Shown in pieces: positions 1 through 13,698 of a stretch of DNA of 64,000 bases (its first letter is position 1; every line of letters starts with the position of its first letter). The stretch lies in assembly GCF_021018805.1 (NCBI RefSeq), contig NC_086254.1:1426001-1490000 (forward strand). The letters are read 5' to 3'. The position numbers and the translations under genes were made by a program. Origin of the DNA: Prinia subflava. Its lineage: Eukaryota > Chordata > Aves > Passeriformes > Cisticolidae. A model generated the notes under the pieces. The model worked only from the letters and a program-made list of their open reading frames with translations. It ran no database searches and was not told where the DNA came from.

Positions 1-427
1 TGGAGATGCGAGACAGGATAAGAAAAGTGATTTTTCCCTTGCAGTGACTTTATTATAAATATTTTGTTTATGTTAATGTAATTATGTTAATGGAAACAGC
101 GGAACATCAGCATCAACAAGAGCACAACAAATCAGGAGGGGTGCTACAGCCCCTGTGGGGCAGCAGGAGCTTTATGTGTCCCAAGTTCTCGAGCACAAAT
201 CGACTCCCCATGCACAGGGGGCCCCAAATGACCCATGGGTGTTCTGCACAGCCCCTGTGGAGCCATAAACAATCCCTGTCCAGCATTCCTGAACATCAGG
301 CAGCCCAGGTGGAATTTAAACTATGAGCCCAACAATTCAATCCAGCCCCAGCCCCATCTGGAAAAGCACAGGCCATGCTCTGTGCACAACTTCTGCTCCC
401 CAAGCTTAAGAAAGTGTTAATGCAGTG
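1..427. other. Unique intronic sequence, nothing recognised
   Basis: No gene, RNA or repeat could be recognised here. The short open frames have ordinary composition and resemble no protein that I know. Confidence 0.5.
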
Positions 428-574
428 TCCTGGCAGTGCCCAAGGCCAGGCTGGACAGGCTTGGAGCAGCCTGGGACAGTGGAAGGTGTCCCTGCCATGG
501 CAGGGGCCTGGAACAAGCTGAGCTTTAAGGTCCCTTCTAACACCAAGCAGGCTGAGGTTGGATGATTCTGTGAA
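428..574 (+). mobile_element. CR1 LINE 3' fragment
   Basis: The fragment carries the bird CR1 3' UTR signature: CCTGGCAGTGCCCAAGGCCA, then a grouping of the GACAGTGGAAGGTGTCCCTG type, and ends GATGATTCTGTGA. It is heavily 5'-truncated, as is usual for CR1, with no target duplication. Confidence 0.85.
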
Positions 575-1868
575 ATTCAGCTGCAGAGAGGAGCTCACAG
601 CCCCACCACGGCACTGTCCTTACACAGGGTCACCTCTCCTGCACTCACCCCTGGCTGAAGCGCTCAGCAGGCAGAGAGGGTCACCAGAGGAAAGCTGAGA
701 GGGTTCACAGGGTACTCAGGAGCCAGAGCAGAGATGCCCATGGCTGGAGCATTGAGAAGAGCACTGGTGTGGCCAGCAGGAGCCGAAGTGTTGGGATCTA
801 ACACAAAAATGATAGTTCCACTCATCAGTTCTATCCCATCCCTCCTTCCCAGGATAACGACATGAGGCCATTGCCCAGGGAAGGACACAGGGGGCTGGCT
901 GAGCTCTGGGGGGGGTCAGCATGCAGGTCACTGTGGGCAGGGGGCTTTGGGCCTGTCTGTCCCAGCACAAACCACACCGAGAGCAGAGTGGAGCTGCCTG
1001 GCCCTGCCTGCCCCCTCCTCTCCTCCCCAGCAGGGAGGAAGGCAGTTCAGCAGCCAGCAACACGGGTGATCAGCACGTTTCCCTCCTGAAAACAGAGACA
1101 AAAGCCCTTCCTAACAGCCCCAAATGTCCTGGGCATATAATATAGAGTCAGCCAAGGTTCAGTGAGTGGCAGAGGGAGATATAAATCAGGATTGAGCCTC
1201 TCCCATGGGATTGCTGGCTCATCTCACCATCACACCTGCCTGGAACACCCTGCTGAACCACCCTCATTAACCATCCCCTTTGTGCAGCACTGCATTCATT
1301 CACGAGCTGTTAAATGGAAAGGAAATGCATTGATCTCCAGGATTTACAATTACAGCCCAACACACAGCTGGGTTTATTAGGTGAATCAAGCCTGCACACA
1401 CACAAAAAACGACCCTCTGTGAGCGACACTTAAAAAAGGCATCAATTTCTTTGGGAGGCCTGCGCAGTTACAGACCACACAACACTCCTGTGCATTAGTT
1501 AAAGAGCCTGCAAGCCTCCAGCACCATCAGTTTGCCCTGAAGGAGATGTTCCTACCCAGTGTCGCAAAATGAGGTTTATTAAATCATTCTGCAGAACTCA
1601 GCAGAGCCACGTCTGCTCCTCGGTTCAAACCCACACAGAAAGGCTCCCAGTCCCAGCCATCTCTGCATGCTCCCAGACATGGTGGTTTCAACCACAACAT
1701 TATTGCATTTCTCTGTGAACACTGCTGGATTACCACAGTTAAGTTCTGTGGTTAGATTTTTAAAGCAGATCATTAATTTTTCTATAAAACACACATCTAA
1801 AACCTTTAGACTGTAACGAAAAGTCTCAGCCAAAGACCCAGCTTAACCATTTTCATAAACATAAGCAT
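575..1868. other. Unique intronic sequence, nothing recognised
   Basis: Mixed unique sequence. There is a short CA-rich run near 1396-1406. No coding signal or recognised repeat was found. Confidence 0.5.
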
Positions 1869-2600
1869 GTAAGTGCTGGGTCCTGCACTGGGGTCACAAC
1901 AACCCCACAGAACACTCCAGGCTGGGCAGAGTGGCTGGAAAATGCCCAGTGGGAAATGACCTGGGGGTGCTGTAGATGAGGCTGTACATGAGCCCAGGTG
2001 TGCTCAGGTGGCCAAAAAGGCCAATGGCACCTGGGCAGGGCCAGGAATAGAGTGGCAGCAGGACCAGGGCACTGACCATCCCCCAGTGCTGGCACTGCTG
2101 AAACACCTTGAGTGCTGTGTTCAGTTTTGGGCACCTCCTGACAAAAAATAAACATTGAGGGGCTGGAGCATGTTCAGAGAAGGGAACAGAGCTGGGAAGG
2201 GGCTGGAGCCCTAGGAGCAGCTGACGGAGCTGGGAAAGGGGCTCAGCCTGGAGAAAAGGAGGCTCAGGGGGACCTTGTGGCTCTGCACAACTCCTGACAG
2301 GAGGGGACAGCCGGGGGGGGTCGGGCTCTGCTCCCAGGGAACAGGAACAGGAGAGGGAACGGCCTCAGGCTGGGCCAGGGGAGACTCAGGGTAGACATCA
2401 GCAGGAATTTCCCCATGGAAAGGGTAGTCAGCATTGGCAGGGGCTGCCCAGGGAAGTTTGGAGTGCTCATCCCTGGAGATGCCCAAGGAAGGGCTGGAGA
2501 TGGCACTGAGTGCTCTGGGCTGGGGACAAGGTGGGGATGGGGCACAGGTTTGACTTGATCTTGGGCTTTTCCAACCTCAGTGATTTCATGATTCCATGAA
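1869..2600 (+). mobile_element. CR1 LINE 3' segment, about 730 bp
   Basis: A longer CR1 copy that includes the conserved block GCTCAGCCTGGAGAAAAGGA followed by the GGCTCAGGGGGACCTTGTGG block. It ends in the degraded tail ATTTCATGATTCCATGAA. It has the same layout as the copies at 7350-8090 and 43189-43617. The open frames on its antisense strand, rich in Pro and Ser, are shadows of the repeat. Confidence 0.88.
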
Positions 2601-2796
2601 CAACCCTGCTGCAGAGTGCCCTGGGGACAAGCACAGCACTCCTGAAGATGCTCCTCCTACAGGCAGTTGCTGCTATGTGGTGAAAGCTCTGCAGAGGCAA
2701 CTGAAGACGGTTTAAAGTGGGTTTCACTCAAGAGGAGCAGAACAAGCATTCAAACACAGAAAAAGCAGCTGGAGGAGAAGCAACAGAGAAATCATC

Positions 2797-2905
2797 ACAG
2801 AACCACAGAATGGGGTAGAAAGGACCTGAAAGATCATCTTGTTCCACACCCTGCCATGGGCAGGGACACCTCCCACCAAAATGCCAAGGCTGAAATGGCA
2901 ACACA
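2797..2905 (-). mobile_element. CR1 LINE 3' fragment
   Basis: It begins CACAGAACCACAGAATGG, the reverse complement of the CR1 tail, and continues through the CCCTGCCATGGGCAGGGACA block before homology is lost. Confidence 0.75.
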
Positions 2906-5233
2906 AAAATCTGAAGAGCAGCATTTGCCCCACAGAGAGCAAACCCCCTCCAGATGAACTTGCATGGACAGACACACTCCCACTGTTTTTAAAACGTAAG
3001 AGCCAATCTTGAAGCTTTGAAGCAGTCCCTGGTTCAAGGTCAGATGCCAGGAGGATCCAAGTTAAACAGTTTTCAGAGCCTGCAGGAAGCCCCCAGACAA
3101 ATTCTTTTTACAGCAATTTTCTAATCAGAAAGATCCTCTAGAACTGTGATTCAAAATGTAGAAGAACTCCCCTCAAGGACTCCAGGTACCCCTGCTGCCC
3201 TTGTCTCACATGACCAGCCACGTTCTGCAGTCAGAGCTCTTCCAGCTGACCAAACGTGCTGAAATCACAGCAAAGCCAAAGGGCCACATCAGTGCTGCAA
3301 AAACCCACCTTTTCTCATCTGCCTCTACTCCCTACCTTAGATTTATTTGTTCCTGGCAGAGATGTAGTGAGGGTGACACTCGAGGAGCTGATGGCACAGA
3401 ACAACATCTTATTTCCCCACACCTGACAAATGCACCAAGAAACCAGGGCCAAAGCCAGAGGTCAGGGTGTCTGCAGGACTGCAGGTGTCTGCACGGAGGT
3501 CAGCCGTGCTCATCCATATCCAAAGTTCTGAAGCAGAAAGTGCTGTTTAGAGGGTTTCTCATACAGACTGAGGCACTCTAAGGGTTAATGCCACCCATCT
3601 GTCACACAAGTCTGAACAGGGCTCATCTCAAGTACCCCGGGGAAGAAGGGCCCACTGAGAGCAGCAAGGAGAGGCACAGTTAGTGCTGAACTGATAACTC
3701 ACCCAGCCTGGGCTAAATAAATGATGTATTTTGTGAGTTCCAGGCACTCTCCCAGGAACACTGATGCAGCTCCTTGGTATGAATCCAAGGCAGTTATCTC
3801 TCAGTCATTCTGCCTTCTTGTTAAAGGTAGGAAGAAAAATGTCCTTTATTATCAATTCCAAATAGTTCTTCAGCTGAATTACCTGCGAGGAGGTGAGGTT
3901 ATTTGAGAAAATACGTGGAGTCCTGTATTTTTAGCTCCATGAACCGGCCTCGTAAGAATCTGAAGACTGCTGCTGACGTTTTCCTGTGTAAGGAGTTTGT
4001 GGTTTTGGCTGATCCATCCACCCAAGGCTCTCCTGTGGGGAAAAGGGAGGAGGGCCCGAGGAAGGACAGAATGTCAGTCAGCAGACTGAACCTCAGCGCT
4101 GGGCTTTATCCACATGTGGCAATAAAAGCAGGAAGCTGCACAACTCCCCAAGGCTCACTTGAGCACTGAGTGCATGTGACACCTGCCAGCTCCAGTCCAG
4201 ATCAACTGGCTGGGGAAGGAGCAAGGTGGGATGTCTGCAGAGGGTTTTATATAAGGGTTTTTATAAGGACTCTGAAGGACCCAAACCTTCCTCCTCAGCT
4301 GAGGAGCATCCCTTCTTGGCTACAAACTTTCAGGGAAACAGCCTCCTCATGGAGGAGGAGCGCACAGAGTGCTCTCCACACTGGGCATGGACATCTCTCC
4401 CTGTACCCATCACTCAAGACTTGTGAGTGCACCAGGAAAAACATTAAACCAAACCTGGTGGAAGGGGTTTTACCAGAACAGTCATGTTGGGCGCTTCAGG
4501 GATTTTTCTGGCTGCCTCTCAGCTGAAGGTTTTAGAGCCCTGGCTGTGCCTGCACACACGGAGCAGAGATTTCTCATTTCATACATCATTTACTCCTGCA
4601 GTGATTCCACAGAGTCTCAACATGCCCCTAATACACAGAAGGGGAGAAATCCATCCTTCCCATGATAATGGCTCAGGCTGGAGATCCTGAACAGAGATTT
4701 CTCAGCACAGCAATGCCTCTCACTACAGGATAATCACATGTCCTTAATAGAGAAGTACAAGGCAAACCCAGGAAAATACCAACTCATCACAGTCAGAGGA
4801 TCCTGGTTACAACAGGAGCTTTCCCTCAGCTCTGAACAAGTTATTTAGTGTACAGCTCGAGCCCTAAGTGGAGCCTGATCCTCACTGGAACCTACCAGTG
4901 TTTCCAGAGAAGGAAAGATGCCTGGGGAGGGTCAGTAAATGGGAACAGAAGCATCCAGACCCCTTTCCACAACCTGCGCCACCAGCAGCAGGTAAAGCAG
5001 TCAAAAGAGTTATGCCACATCTGCAAGCTCAGGTTTGGTTTAAGTGTCCCCACAGTCAGGACTGAGGTGTTTTTGACTGGAGCTCTGCCACCCCGGTGCT
5101 CCCCTCCCTGCTCCCTGCTCCCTGCCAGCCCTGCAGGCCGAGTGAAGCTCTGCAGGACAGGAAACCCTGGCCCTTTGCTGAACTTTCAGCCATACTGAGC
5201 TAAAGCACAGCTCCAACAGGCACTGTAATAACG
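2906..5233. other. Unique intronic sequence, nothing recognised
   Basis: No recognised repeat or gene. Open frames reach at most about 126 codons (3201-3581) with no recognisable similarity. Confidence 0.5.
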
Positions 5234-5861
5234 GGGACTGTCTTGGGTTGAAAAAAAGTGTAACCAAAAAAGTGTATTCTATTTTCATCTGTTGAAACCA
5301 GTTGGGAGATACTGTTCATCTTTTGTAAATCTAGGGGGGAAGAGGGCGGATGCCTTCTGTTAATGGGACACCTGATAACACCAGATAAGGCAGGGCCTCC
5401 TTATCTCTTCCTCCACCCATCCTCCTCCGAGGGACATCCCCTGTGAATGGGCCATTGAAGGCTCTCACATGACTGATAACATCACCTCATCCCATTGGGA
5501 GATGCTCCACCCAGTGGGAGGAGCCAAAGCCTTTCCACCGGGATAAAACCAGCAATCCCAAACCCCAAGGGAGCCTGTTTCCACTGGATTCCCAGAGGAT
5601 GACTGGACCCTTTCTTGAGGATCATCTCTGCTCCAACAGAGCCACATCTGTCACTCTGGGAGGACTTACTGCGGGCTGCTCCAACACCCTGACCAACAGG
5701 GTGTCAGGTTTGCATTCTGACTCCATCAGTGGTCCTTTGTACTATTGCATTTCTTTTTATTTTATTTTTACCTTTTTCTGTTGTTTGTGTCTTCTTTCTC
5801 TATTAAATTGTATTTCTGAGTTGAAGTCTCACTGGTTTTGCTTTCAAACCAGTACAGGGAC
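5234..5861 (+). mobile_element. Solo LTR of an avian endogenous retrovirus, with 5-bp target duplication
   Basis: The LTR proper is 5239-5856 (618 bp). It starts TGTCTTGGGTTG, ends CAAACCAGTACA and is flanked by exact direct repeats GGGAC (5234-5238 and 5857-5861). A TATA-like GGATAAAACC lies at 5541-5550 and a polyadenylation-type ATTAAA at 5802-5807, which set plus orientation and a U3-R-U5 order. A 5-bp duplication fits ERVL-like (class III) elements. There is no internal viral sequence, so this is what remains after recombination between two LTRs. A second copy lies at 13730-14347. Confidence 0.93.
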
Positions 5862-7349
5862 AAATATATAAAAATTTAAAAACATTTTAAGAAGTGAGAG
5901 CATGAGAACTAGGAAGGAAAGGGAGGATGCCATGAAGAGTGAAGATGTAAAGGGGAATACTGCAGCTCAAGGCTGCAGGGTGTGACCAGGAGAGCTGCCA
6001 GGCTGGGTAATCCCAGTGCTGGGAATCCACTGGAGCTCCTGGGGAACAGCAGAGACAAGGGCCAAGCTCAGCTCTATGCTCACCCACCCCAACAATGACT
6101 GCAGTGAGCCCCACGGCCTTGGTAAGGTGTAAAAGCTCACCAGGTAAGGCCCCCAGGGGAAATTCAACACAAAAATGGGTCCAGGACAGCCATCATGAGT
6201 AAAACCAGAGGTTACAGAGAATTCTACATCCCAGAAGGCAGCACAGCCAAAGGGATGAGCTGGGTCCTCTGCTGCAAGTCTCACTAGAGATGCCCTGGTG
6301 AGAGCTGGCAGGAAGGTAACAAAGGAAAATACTTCAATGCAGAGGTAAATGAAGTTCATGGACTTGTAATAGAAATTTGTGTCCATCTTCTGAAAAAAGA
6401 ATTTTCTTTGAAAGATGTGGGGGGCAAGAAAACAAACTTTAATCAGATGCCTAATGTTCCATCCCAAATCCATTTGGAAAAGTCTGGCAAAAAAAGTACA
6501 CTTTAAAATGTTACCAAAGAAAGGGACTGGCAGTAGGACAGAGGATGTTAAAGTGAAAAATTAAAGTAAAGGCTCAAGGGATAACTTATTAAAATCCTAA
6601 TACTGTAAGATTTTTCATGCCCCTGTTTGGTCTCCAAAACACTGATTTATTAGAGATCAGCAAAGATGGGAAAGGACATATGAAAGAATACACTGACTAA
6701 TACATGTATCTTCAATAATTTATACAAAATCTCTCTGCTTGGTGTCCTGAGAGCCTGGGATCCTTCTGTGCTGCTCCAGCAAACAAACAAGACCCCAGTT
6801 AACTCCACCAGACACAGAGCACAACTCCTGCACCTTGGCTTGCACACACCCTGGATAAGCACAGACACAGAGCAGCAATCTGCCTCTGCAGGCTTCTCTG
6901 ACCCTCAAAAATGAGGAGAAAATGTTTGATGCCAGTAGTTATGGTTTTCGGACGGCACAGAAATAACGACATGACTCTCAAAATGATGATGAAATGAGAG
7001 CAGTCTTTATTCTTGTAAATTCTCCATTTATAGAGTACTTCGGCACAATTCATGTGATTGGTCTTTAGAGTTTACACCCTTCTGTAAACACCTTTCACTT
7101 CCCAAGGATTGTTTTTGGTTCCTCCCTTATTTTTCCCAGGCCTGTGTGAAGGTGTTATGTGACTGATTTCACACAGACACTGCTGCTGCCTGATGTCTCA
7201 ATGCAGAGCACTTGTCAGCACCTACAGATACCCAGCAGCAGGTGAATTATCCCAAGTCTATCCCAAGGGGCCCTCAGGAATCTCTGACTTCCTGCCCTGG
7301 ACCTGCTTCCATGAGCCAAGAAATTGGTCTGGAATCTTCCTGGTGACTG
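5862..7349. other. Unique intronic sequence with an unexplained 168-codon open frame
   Basis: No known repeat was recognised. The minus strand at 5967-6473 is open for 168 codons, but the translation has no motif that I recognise and no codon bias that suggests a gene. The part from about 6480 to 6720 is AT-rich. Confidence 0.4.
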
Positions 7350-8090
7350 TGTGGGACAGCACCAGCCCTGCCTGGGTGTTCCAGCTGTGTGACCTCAACA
7401 TTCCCCATCCAGTGCTCCAGGCTGGGGCAGAGTGGCTGGAAATGTCTCAGGTGGGAGGTGCTGGTCAACAGCAGCTGAATATCAGCCCAGGTGGCCAAAA
7501 AGGCCAATGGCACCTGGGCTGGGCCAGGAATGGAGAGCAGCAGGACCAGGGCAGGGCCTGTCCCCTGTGCTGGGCACTGGTGGCTTACCCTGAATCCTGG
7601 GGTCACTCCTGAGCCCTTCAGGACAATGCAGACCTTGAGGGGCTGGAGCATGTCCAGGGAAGGGAACAGAGCTGGGAAGGGGCTGGAGCAGCTGAGGGGG
7701 CTGGGAAAGGGGCTCAGCCTGGAGAAAAGGAGGCTCAGGGGGGACCCTGTGGCTCTGCACAACTCCTGACAGGAGGGGACAGCCGGGGGGGGTCGGGCTG
7801 TGCTCCCAGGGAACAGCGACAGGAGGAGAGTGAACGGCCTCAGGCTGGGCCAGGGGAGGCTCAGGGTGGAGACTGGAAAAGATTTCTTCACTGAAGGAGT
7901 TGGAAAGCATTGAAAGGGGCTGTCCAAGGAGATGGCAGAGTCTCCTCCTCTGGCAGTGTTCCAAAAACCATGTGGATGTGGTAGCTGAGGCTGCTGTTCA
8001 GTGGGGAACTTGGTGGTGCCCTGGGCTGACAGCTGGATTTGACAATCTCCAGGCTTTTTTCAAACCCGAACAATTCTATGATTCCAAAAC
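7350..8090 (+). mobile_element. CR1 LINE 3' segment, about 740 bp
   Basis: It shares the GCTCAGCCTGGAGAAAAGGA block and the GGTGGCCAAAAAGGCCAATG block with the copy at 1869-2600. It ends CAATTCTATGATTCCAAAA, the CR1 tail. The 217-codon open frame on its antisense strand is a by-product of the repeat. The first about 60 bp are less certain. Confidence 0.87.
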
Positions 8091-11000
8091 ATTTGAGGGC
8101 AAAATCTCCCACGTGTGCTACAAAACAGCATCCCTTAGTTAAGCTCCTAGAAACAGCTCCTTGTACTTTGTAATACACAACACCTTTCCACACGTATCTG
8201 CTGCCTCCAGCTGGGACTGTCTGCAGCTGGATCCAAACTGAGCCTCTGGTCCAGCTTTATTTTGGTCCTGTGGCATTCCTGGGATTCCACGGAAGGGCAC
8301 ACACGGGGGCTCAGGCAGCACCAGCTGATCCAACACAAGGAGCTCCCACTGTGGGAACCCCACTGCCACATCACCCTGCAGAGGCTCACAACCAGCACCT
8401 CCAGGCTCTGCCCTTCCAAAGAGCTCCCAACAAACTCATTGCAAATTCACAGCTGCAGCTGACCCCCATTAGGAAGTGGTTTATTAAATTAAAACATCAA
8501 TCCCAGAAAGAGATGTTTGCTTAACAGACGTAAACGATTTGGAGACCTCGTGCTGCAGGGCATGAAATAAAATCAAAGTGTGGCAAAGCCCAGGGAATTA
8601 AGCCATAAAGGAAGAGCAGTGGGAGGGATGCAGGGACCTCTTGCCAAAGGGAAGCTGCTTATCACAGGCTTGGTACAAAAAGATCCCAGAAATGCCACAT
8701 GCAGACAACAAAAAATTTCAGCAATTACCAAGGCATACTTGGACAACAGGTACTAATGACATTTGAAAACTTAAACCTCCTGATTTTACAGCTGCTAAGT
8801 GGAAATTTGCTGTCTGACAGCTTTCCCCGTTTGCTTCTGTACAGAACTGGGTAATGGTTTACCATTATAAATTAACAGGTTTTTTAAGCAAGGAGATTGC
8901 ATTTTTTTTAAAACAAGAAGGTTCCAAGATGTTCAAGTGGAAGTCAAATCCTACCCCTGCTGAGCACCACTGCTGACTCCCTTTACCACTGCTGGACACC
9001 AGGTTATACGGCAAGAAAACCAGCCCAAACCCCAAAACCTAATAAAAAATCAAACTCCACCCTAAATAATCAACATACTCCTTATCATCTCACCTCCAAA
9101 CCCCAAGAGGATTTTGGACACTGCTGCAGCCCAGATCTTTCATTTCAGTTCCTGCTGGAGGTCTGCATGTTCCAGCTCTCAGTTTTTATTTCAGGAAGGC
9201 TCAGATGCCTTTGCCCCTTTCCCTGCACAGGAGCCACTGAGTTGGTGTCAGTCCCCCCTGCTGGCTCTGGGATCTCTTGGACACATTCCCAGTGTCCCTT
9301 TGGAAGGTCTCATCAGCAAGGTCCCATCCAGCTGCACCAAGAGCAGTTCAGACCATTTAAAGGGCAGAAACACCACACAAGGATTTCATCTCAAAATCCA
9401 AACCTGCTCCTCCTCTTGCCCCTAAGAGAGATGTTCTCTCTGACTCCAGTTTCCTTCAGAGTGAAGCTTTTAAAACTGCCCTCCCTTCTTCCAGAAATCC
9501 AGGTGAAACACCCTGCCCAGGCAGCCCTAGCATGTACAGCTCAGGGAATCAAATGGCTCTGACCCTTTGGAAGTGGCTGCATCCAACCTTTCTCCTCAGC
9601 AAAATAAGGTGTCTGAGTCATTTTGTGTTTCTTTATCCATTCCACAGCTTCAGAAGTTTGTGAAGTCTCGTTAATATGTCCCCAAGGAAAGGCTGAGTGC
9701 TCTGGCTGGCAGCAGGGGCTGCAGGCAGCAGTGGTCCCAGCCCAGGGGAATTGCAGGAGCTTTACAGGAGCTTCACCAGAGCAAGAGGGAGGGAATCAAA
9801 AGGTTCAGTGATGCAGAAGCTCCATATGCAACAGCACAAATTGTCAGTCCACACGTATTAGGAAAAACATCTAGTTAATTAATTTCCTCAAGAAGAGATG
9901 ATTTCCAGGGCTGTTCAGGGCCTGGCACTCTCGGAGCTCCACTCCCACAACAGACGGGCATGGAACACGCTCGGTTTGCACACAAGGGCCCATCTGTTCC
10001 ATCTCCCACAGCTGCATCCAAGAACTCCACTGGCTGGATTGGCACTGCCACCCCCACGGGAATGTCTTTATCCTATGGCACAGACAAGCATGTCTCAAAA
10101 AGGACACTGTCATCATCACTGCTCAACTGTTTGTGCACTTTGCCTCCCTGGGGCTGAGCCCTGCCAGCTCCCCAGCCCTGAGCACAGGAACTCCAGGCAT
10201 TCAGCAGCAGCTTCATTGTCCAGTGCCATCCACACGGAGCTACTGATAACAGGAACGCTTTAGACTTCAAAGCCCAGGCTTAATCCTTGTATTTTGTAAT
10301 CTCACCACAAAGCAGAACAACTGAACTGACTGATGGTGAGAAACAAAGGAGCTGCTGACCCACAGCAAGGGTTGAGATGTGGGGGTTCTTCATCCAGATG
10401 TGTGCCACGCCCTAGAAGAGACCTCACCAGTGCCTCAGGGTCCAGCTGTGACATGGAAGCAGCTCCAGTGCCCTGGGTACCTTTGACCCCAGGGTGCTGT
10501 GCTGGCACTGCTGGCTGAGGGCCACAGACACTTGGAAAGGGCTCCCAATCACCCAAAGCCATCTTCCACAGCAAACTGCCTTCAGGCAAGAGGCTACAAT
10601 CCTAAAATCTGAGCTCTCATTCACCACCTATTAAAAGATAGCTCTTTAAAAACAAGGACAAACCAGCTTTCAGCTTTGATTCTCTTTGTAAGTATTCCCC
10701 AGTCTGTACCAACCCACAAGTCCAGTTTTCAGAACAGCCTTTCCCAGAGTTAATCCTGACAAGGGCCAGAGTCACTTCTACCCCCTCTCTTCTCAAGGGG
10801 CTTTCTGGTAAGTGGAAAACAGTTTGATTTGGGAACTGGCGAACTTTGGATATTTGGGCAATATCCTGCCTTTCCCAACCTCTCCCTCACTACCAGTGAA
10901 CCTGAGCAGCTTTCTGGACCCTTCTCTGGGCAGGGCAGCCACTGGCAGTGTAACAGTGTTTTGCCGGCAGATGTTTTCACGTGGTGCAAGCTCATTGCAT

Positions 11001-12690
11001 CCCACCAGGACACCCCTGAACACACAGAGCTACAGAGCTTCCCTGCAGGATTTGCTGCTTCCCACTCCATCTTCCTGCAGGCTCTGACAGCCCTGGCAGG
11101 TTAACTCCAGACTGATGAGCAGACAGAAGCTCCACCCTGGGAGCAGCAGGGGTTATCTCTGCATCCTGGTGCATCCATCCTCTGCAGCTCGGGCTGGGGT
11201 TGGCTCGTGCAGAGGCTCTGCTGCCCCGAGAGGGGCTCAGGGTGACAGCCTGGCCCTGGCTGTCACCTGACAGCACAGGGACTGGGGCCAGCACTGAGGG
11301 CAGAGTGTCCCCAGTGCTGAATCCCACCCTGAAACTCCAGTCACGGACATCAAACACTCCCCTACACTTTACACCCCTCTGCCAGACCACCCAGAGCTAT
11401 GCCTGAACAAATGCATTGGTATTTCTTAATTATAGAATTCTCTAAGTGCTCTGCAAAAATTAGATTTTTAATAGAACTTACTTGTTTTACTGTTCAATCA
11501 AATGACAAAATGTCTAGGGAAAGAATTGTCTTGTTTGCTCTCCAACAACTGAGCAGATTAAAGTGAGCTTTTTAAAATATTATATCAAAATAAATCTTTC
11601 TGAAAGGAATCATTAAATTCCTCCCATAGACAGCACTTGTTTTAATGCCACAGAAGGAGGCTGTAAAAGGTTTTCCATTTCTGTTTGGGTTGTTTACACT
11701 CTCCAGTGTCAGGACACGCAGATCTGAAGTGCGTCCTATCGACACACACATTAAATACAACTGCTCCCAAAAATAAATCACAGCTTCACTGCTGCCTGGC
11801 ATCAGCAGCAGGGTCCAGCGTGTGGGGCTGGAAAAGCTGCAAGGATCACTGAGCAAGAGGAAGAGCTGAGGATGGAGACTGGCACGAGGGCAGACCTGCA
11901 AAACTCTGCCCAGAGAGAGCTTCCGAACTTCCACAAGGTGCACACCCAGAGAAAAGGGGGGAATCCCTCTGCAGCCCCACTGACCACAGGTAAGACACAT
12001 CTCTGGGGGTGCAGGGTCACACCTGCTCCTAAGAACCCCAGAAGTCCTGATGGTGACAACATTAATGGCTTGGAGATCCACAAGTGGCTCAAGTCTGTCA
12101 TTGTGGGCTCAGGTTTCAGAGTTTGCTTTGATTTTCTGAGACACTGAGGCTCTACAGTCCCTGTTAAGCAGCAGAAGGACTTGGAGCATCTTCCAGCCTT
12201 TCCTTCTGAACAGGAAAGATGGTGGGACAAGGAGGACCTGGAAGCACTGGGGCCACTCAGGTTCATTTCTGTGACACTCTCCTGTCCATCTGAGCCCTGG
12301 ACCACCTTGAGAGCAGGAATTAACAGTAATCACTAGCAGGAGTTACAGATACAGGAACATCTTTGGATGTCCAGCAATTACTGGTGCCATTTTGCCAGTG
12401 TCTGGCCCAAACATCTCCCCCTTATTTCAGGTACCTTTCCCACCCAGACTGCTGGGAGCAGCTCTGGGCAACTCCAGTTGAAACCAAACAGAGAGAGAAA
12501 AAAAAAATGTAGCAACACAAAACAAGAGGATAGGAAAGATTTTAAAAATGTGTTTTTACAGATGAGAAAATAAACTGGGACTCTCCACTCTAGAAAAAGG
12601 CAGGTGAGCTTGAGGACAGGTGAACTCTGCAATAGAAAAAAACCCACCAAGATACAGTTCCTCATTGCATCTTCCCAGAAGTTCACAAAT
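8091..12690. other. 4.6 kb of unique intronic sequence, nothing recognised
   Basis: Ordinary mixed sequence without recognised repeats or genes. AT-richer patches lie at about 8690-8900 and 11420-11600. Open frames stay at or below 169 codons and resemble no known protein. Confidence 0.45.
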
Positions 12691-12865
12691 TTTCACAGAA
12701 TCCCAGGATAGCTGGGGTTGGAAGAGACCTCTGGAGACCACCCAAAGCAGGTGACACAGGGATACATCCAGGTGAGTTTGGAATGTCTCCAAAGACTCCA
12801 CAACCTCCCCGGACAGCTGTTCAGGGCTCTGCTACCCTCCATGGAAAGTTCTTCATCCTGTTACG
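12691..12865 (-). mobile_element. CR1 LINE fragment (older subfamily)
   Basis: It begins TTTCACAGAATCCCAGGATA and includes GGGTTGGAAGAGACCTCTGG and GACTCCACAACCTCC, all typical of the reverse complement of bird CR1 3' regions. Confidence 0.78.
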
Positions 12866-13698
12866 GTTTCCTCTCTGCATTGAGTCAATAAACTTATTTT
12901 TTATAAATGTTATTTAAAGCAGGCCACAGATTTCCTCCAGACTTCACAGATTTGCTGTTCCTAGTGAAGGATGGAAGTTTAGAGGAGCTGAGTTTTGACT
13001 CAGAGAAACAGAAATGTTATTGAAAAGCAACAGGGGACAGTAATTGCACAGAACAAAGTTGTTACAGGAGCACTAATGCCCCGAGGTGGCTGTGAACAGG
13101 CTTTTTTCACCTACTCATCAGTGCTTAATTTTTAACTTAGTTCCCAGATCCTGCCGAATTCCTGACGGGCTTTGTTAACTCAGCACATGGCTGCAATGAA
13201 AGCCAGCTACCCACAGGGCAGGCATTTGCAGGCAAAGACAACCAGACACACGTTGTTCTTACTAAATATTTGTCCCTCTGCAGGGTAGGCAAAGAAAACT
13301 TTCTTGTGCCTTCTCTACCTAAATGAACAAATATCTTCATCTGTACATAAGCACGATCAGCTCAGACAAGACTGCCCCAGCCAGCAGCTCCAACCAACAG
13401 CCTGGATGCTCAGGACATCACCCTGGAAATGCAGAGTGTCCATCAGTTCCAGGCCTGTGAAAGGTCAGATCATCACAGTTTCTTGCAGTGCCTAAACTGC
13501 ACCAACTCTGGACTAAGAAATTATTTTGCAGGTGATGCAAGTGGAGCTAAGACACACGTCCAAGAAGCACTGGCAGGGCACAGCAGCCCTCAGCACCTGA
13601 GTGAGGAGTGGTCACAAACCCACGGGGACAGGAATGTCAGCTCTTAGGGTACAAAGGATGCATTTCCACCATGGTCACTCTGGTCTAGATGCACATCA
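12866..13698. other. Unique intronic sequence, nothing recognised
   Basis: No recognised gene or repeat. Confidence 0.45.

Noticed and set aside
5967..6473. 168-codon minus-strand open frame
   Set aside because: No recognisable domain, no promoter or splice context, and it lies in an intron. A protein search with a significant conserved hit would reverse this.
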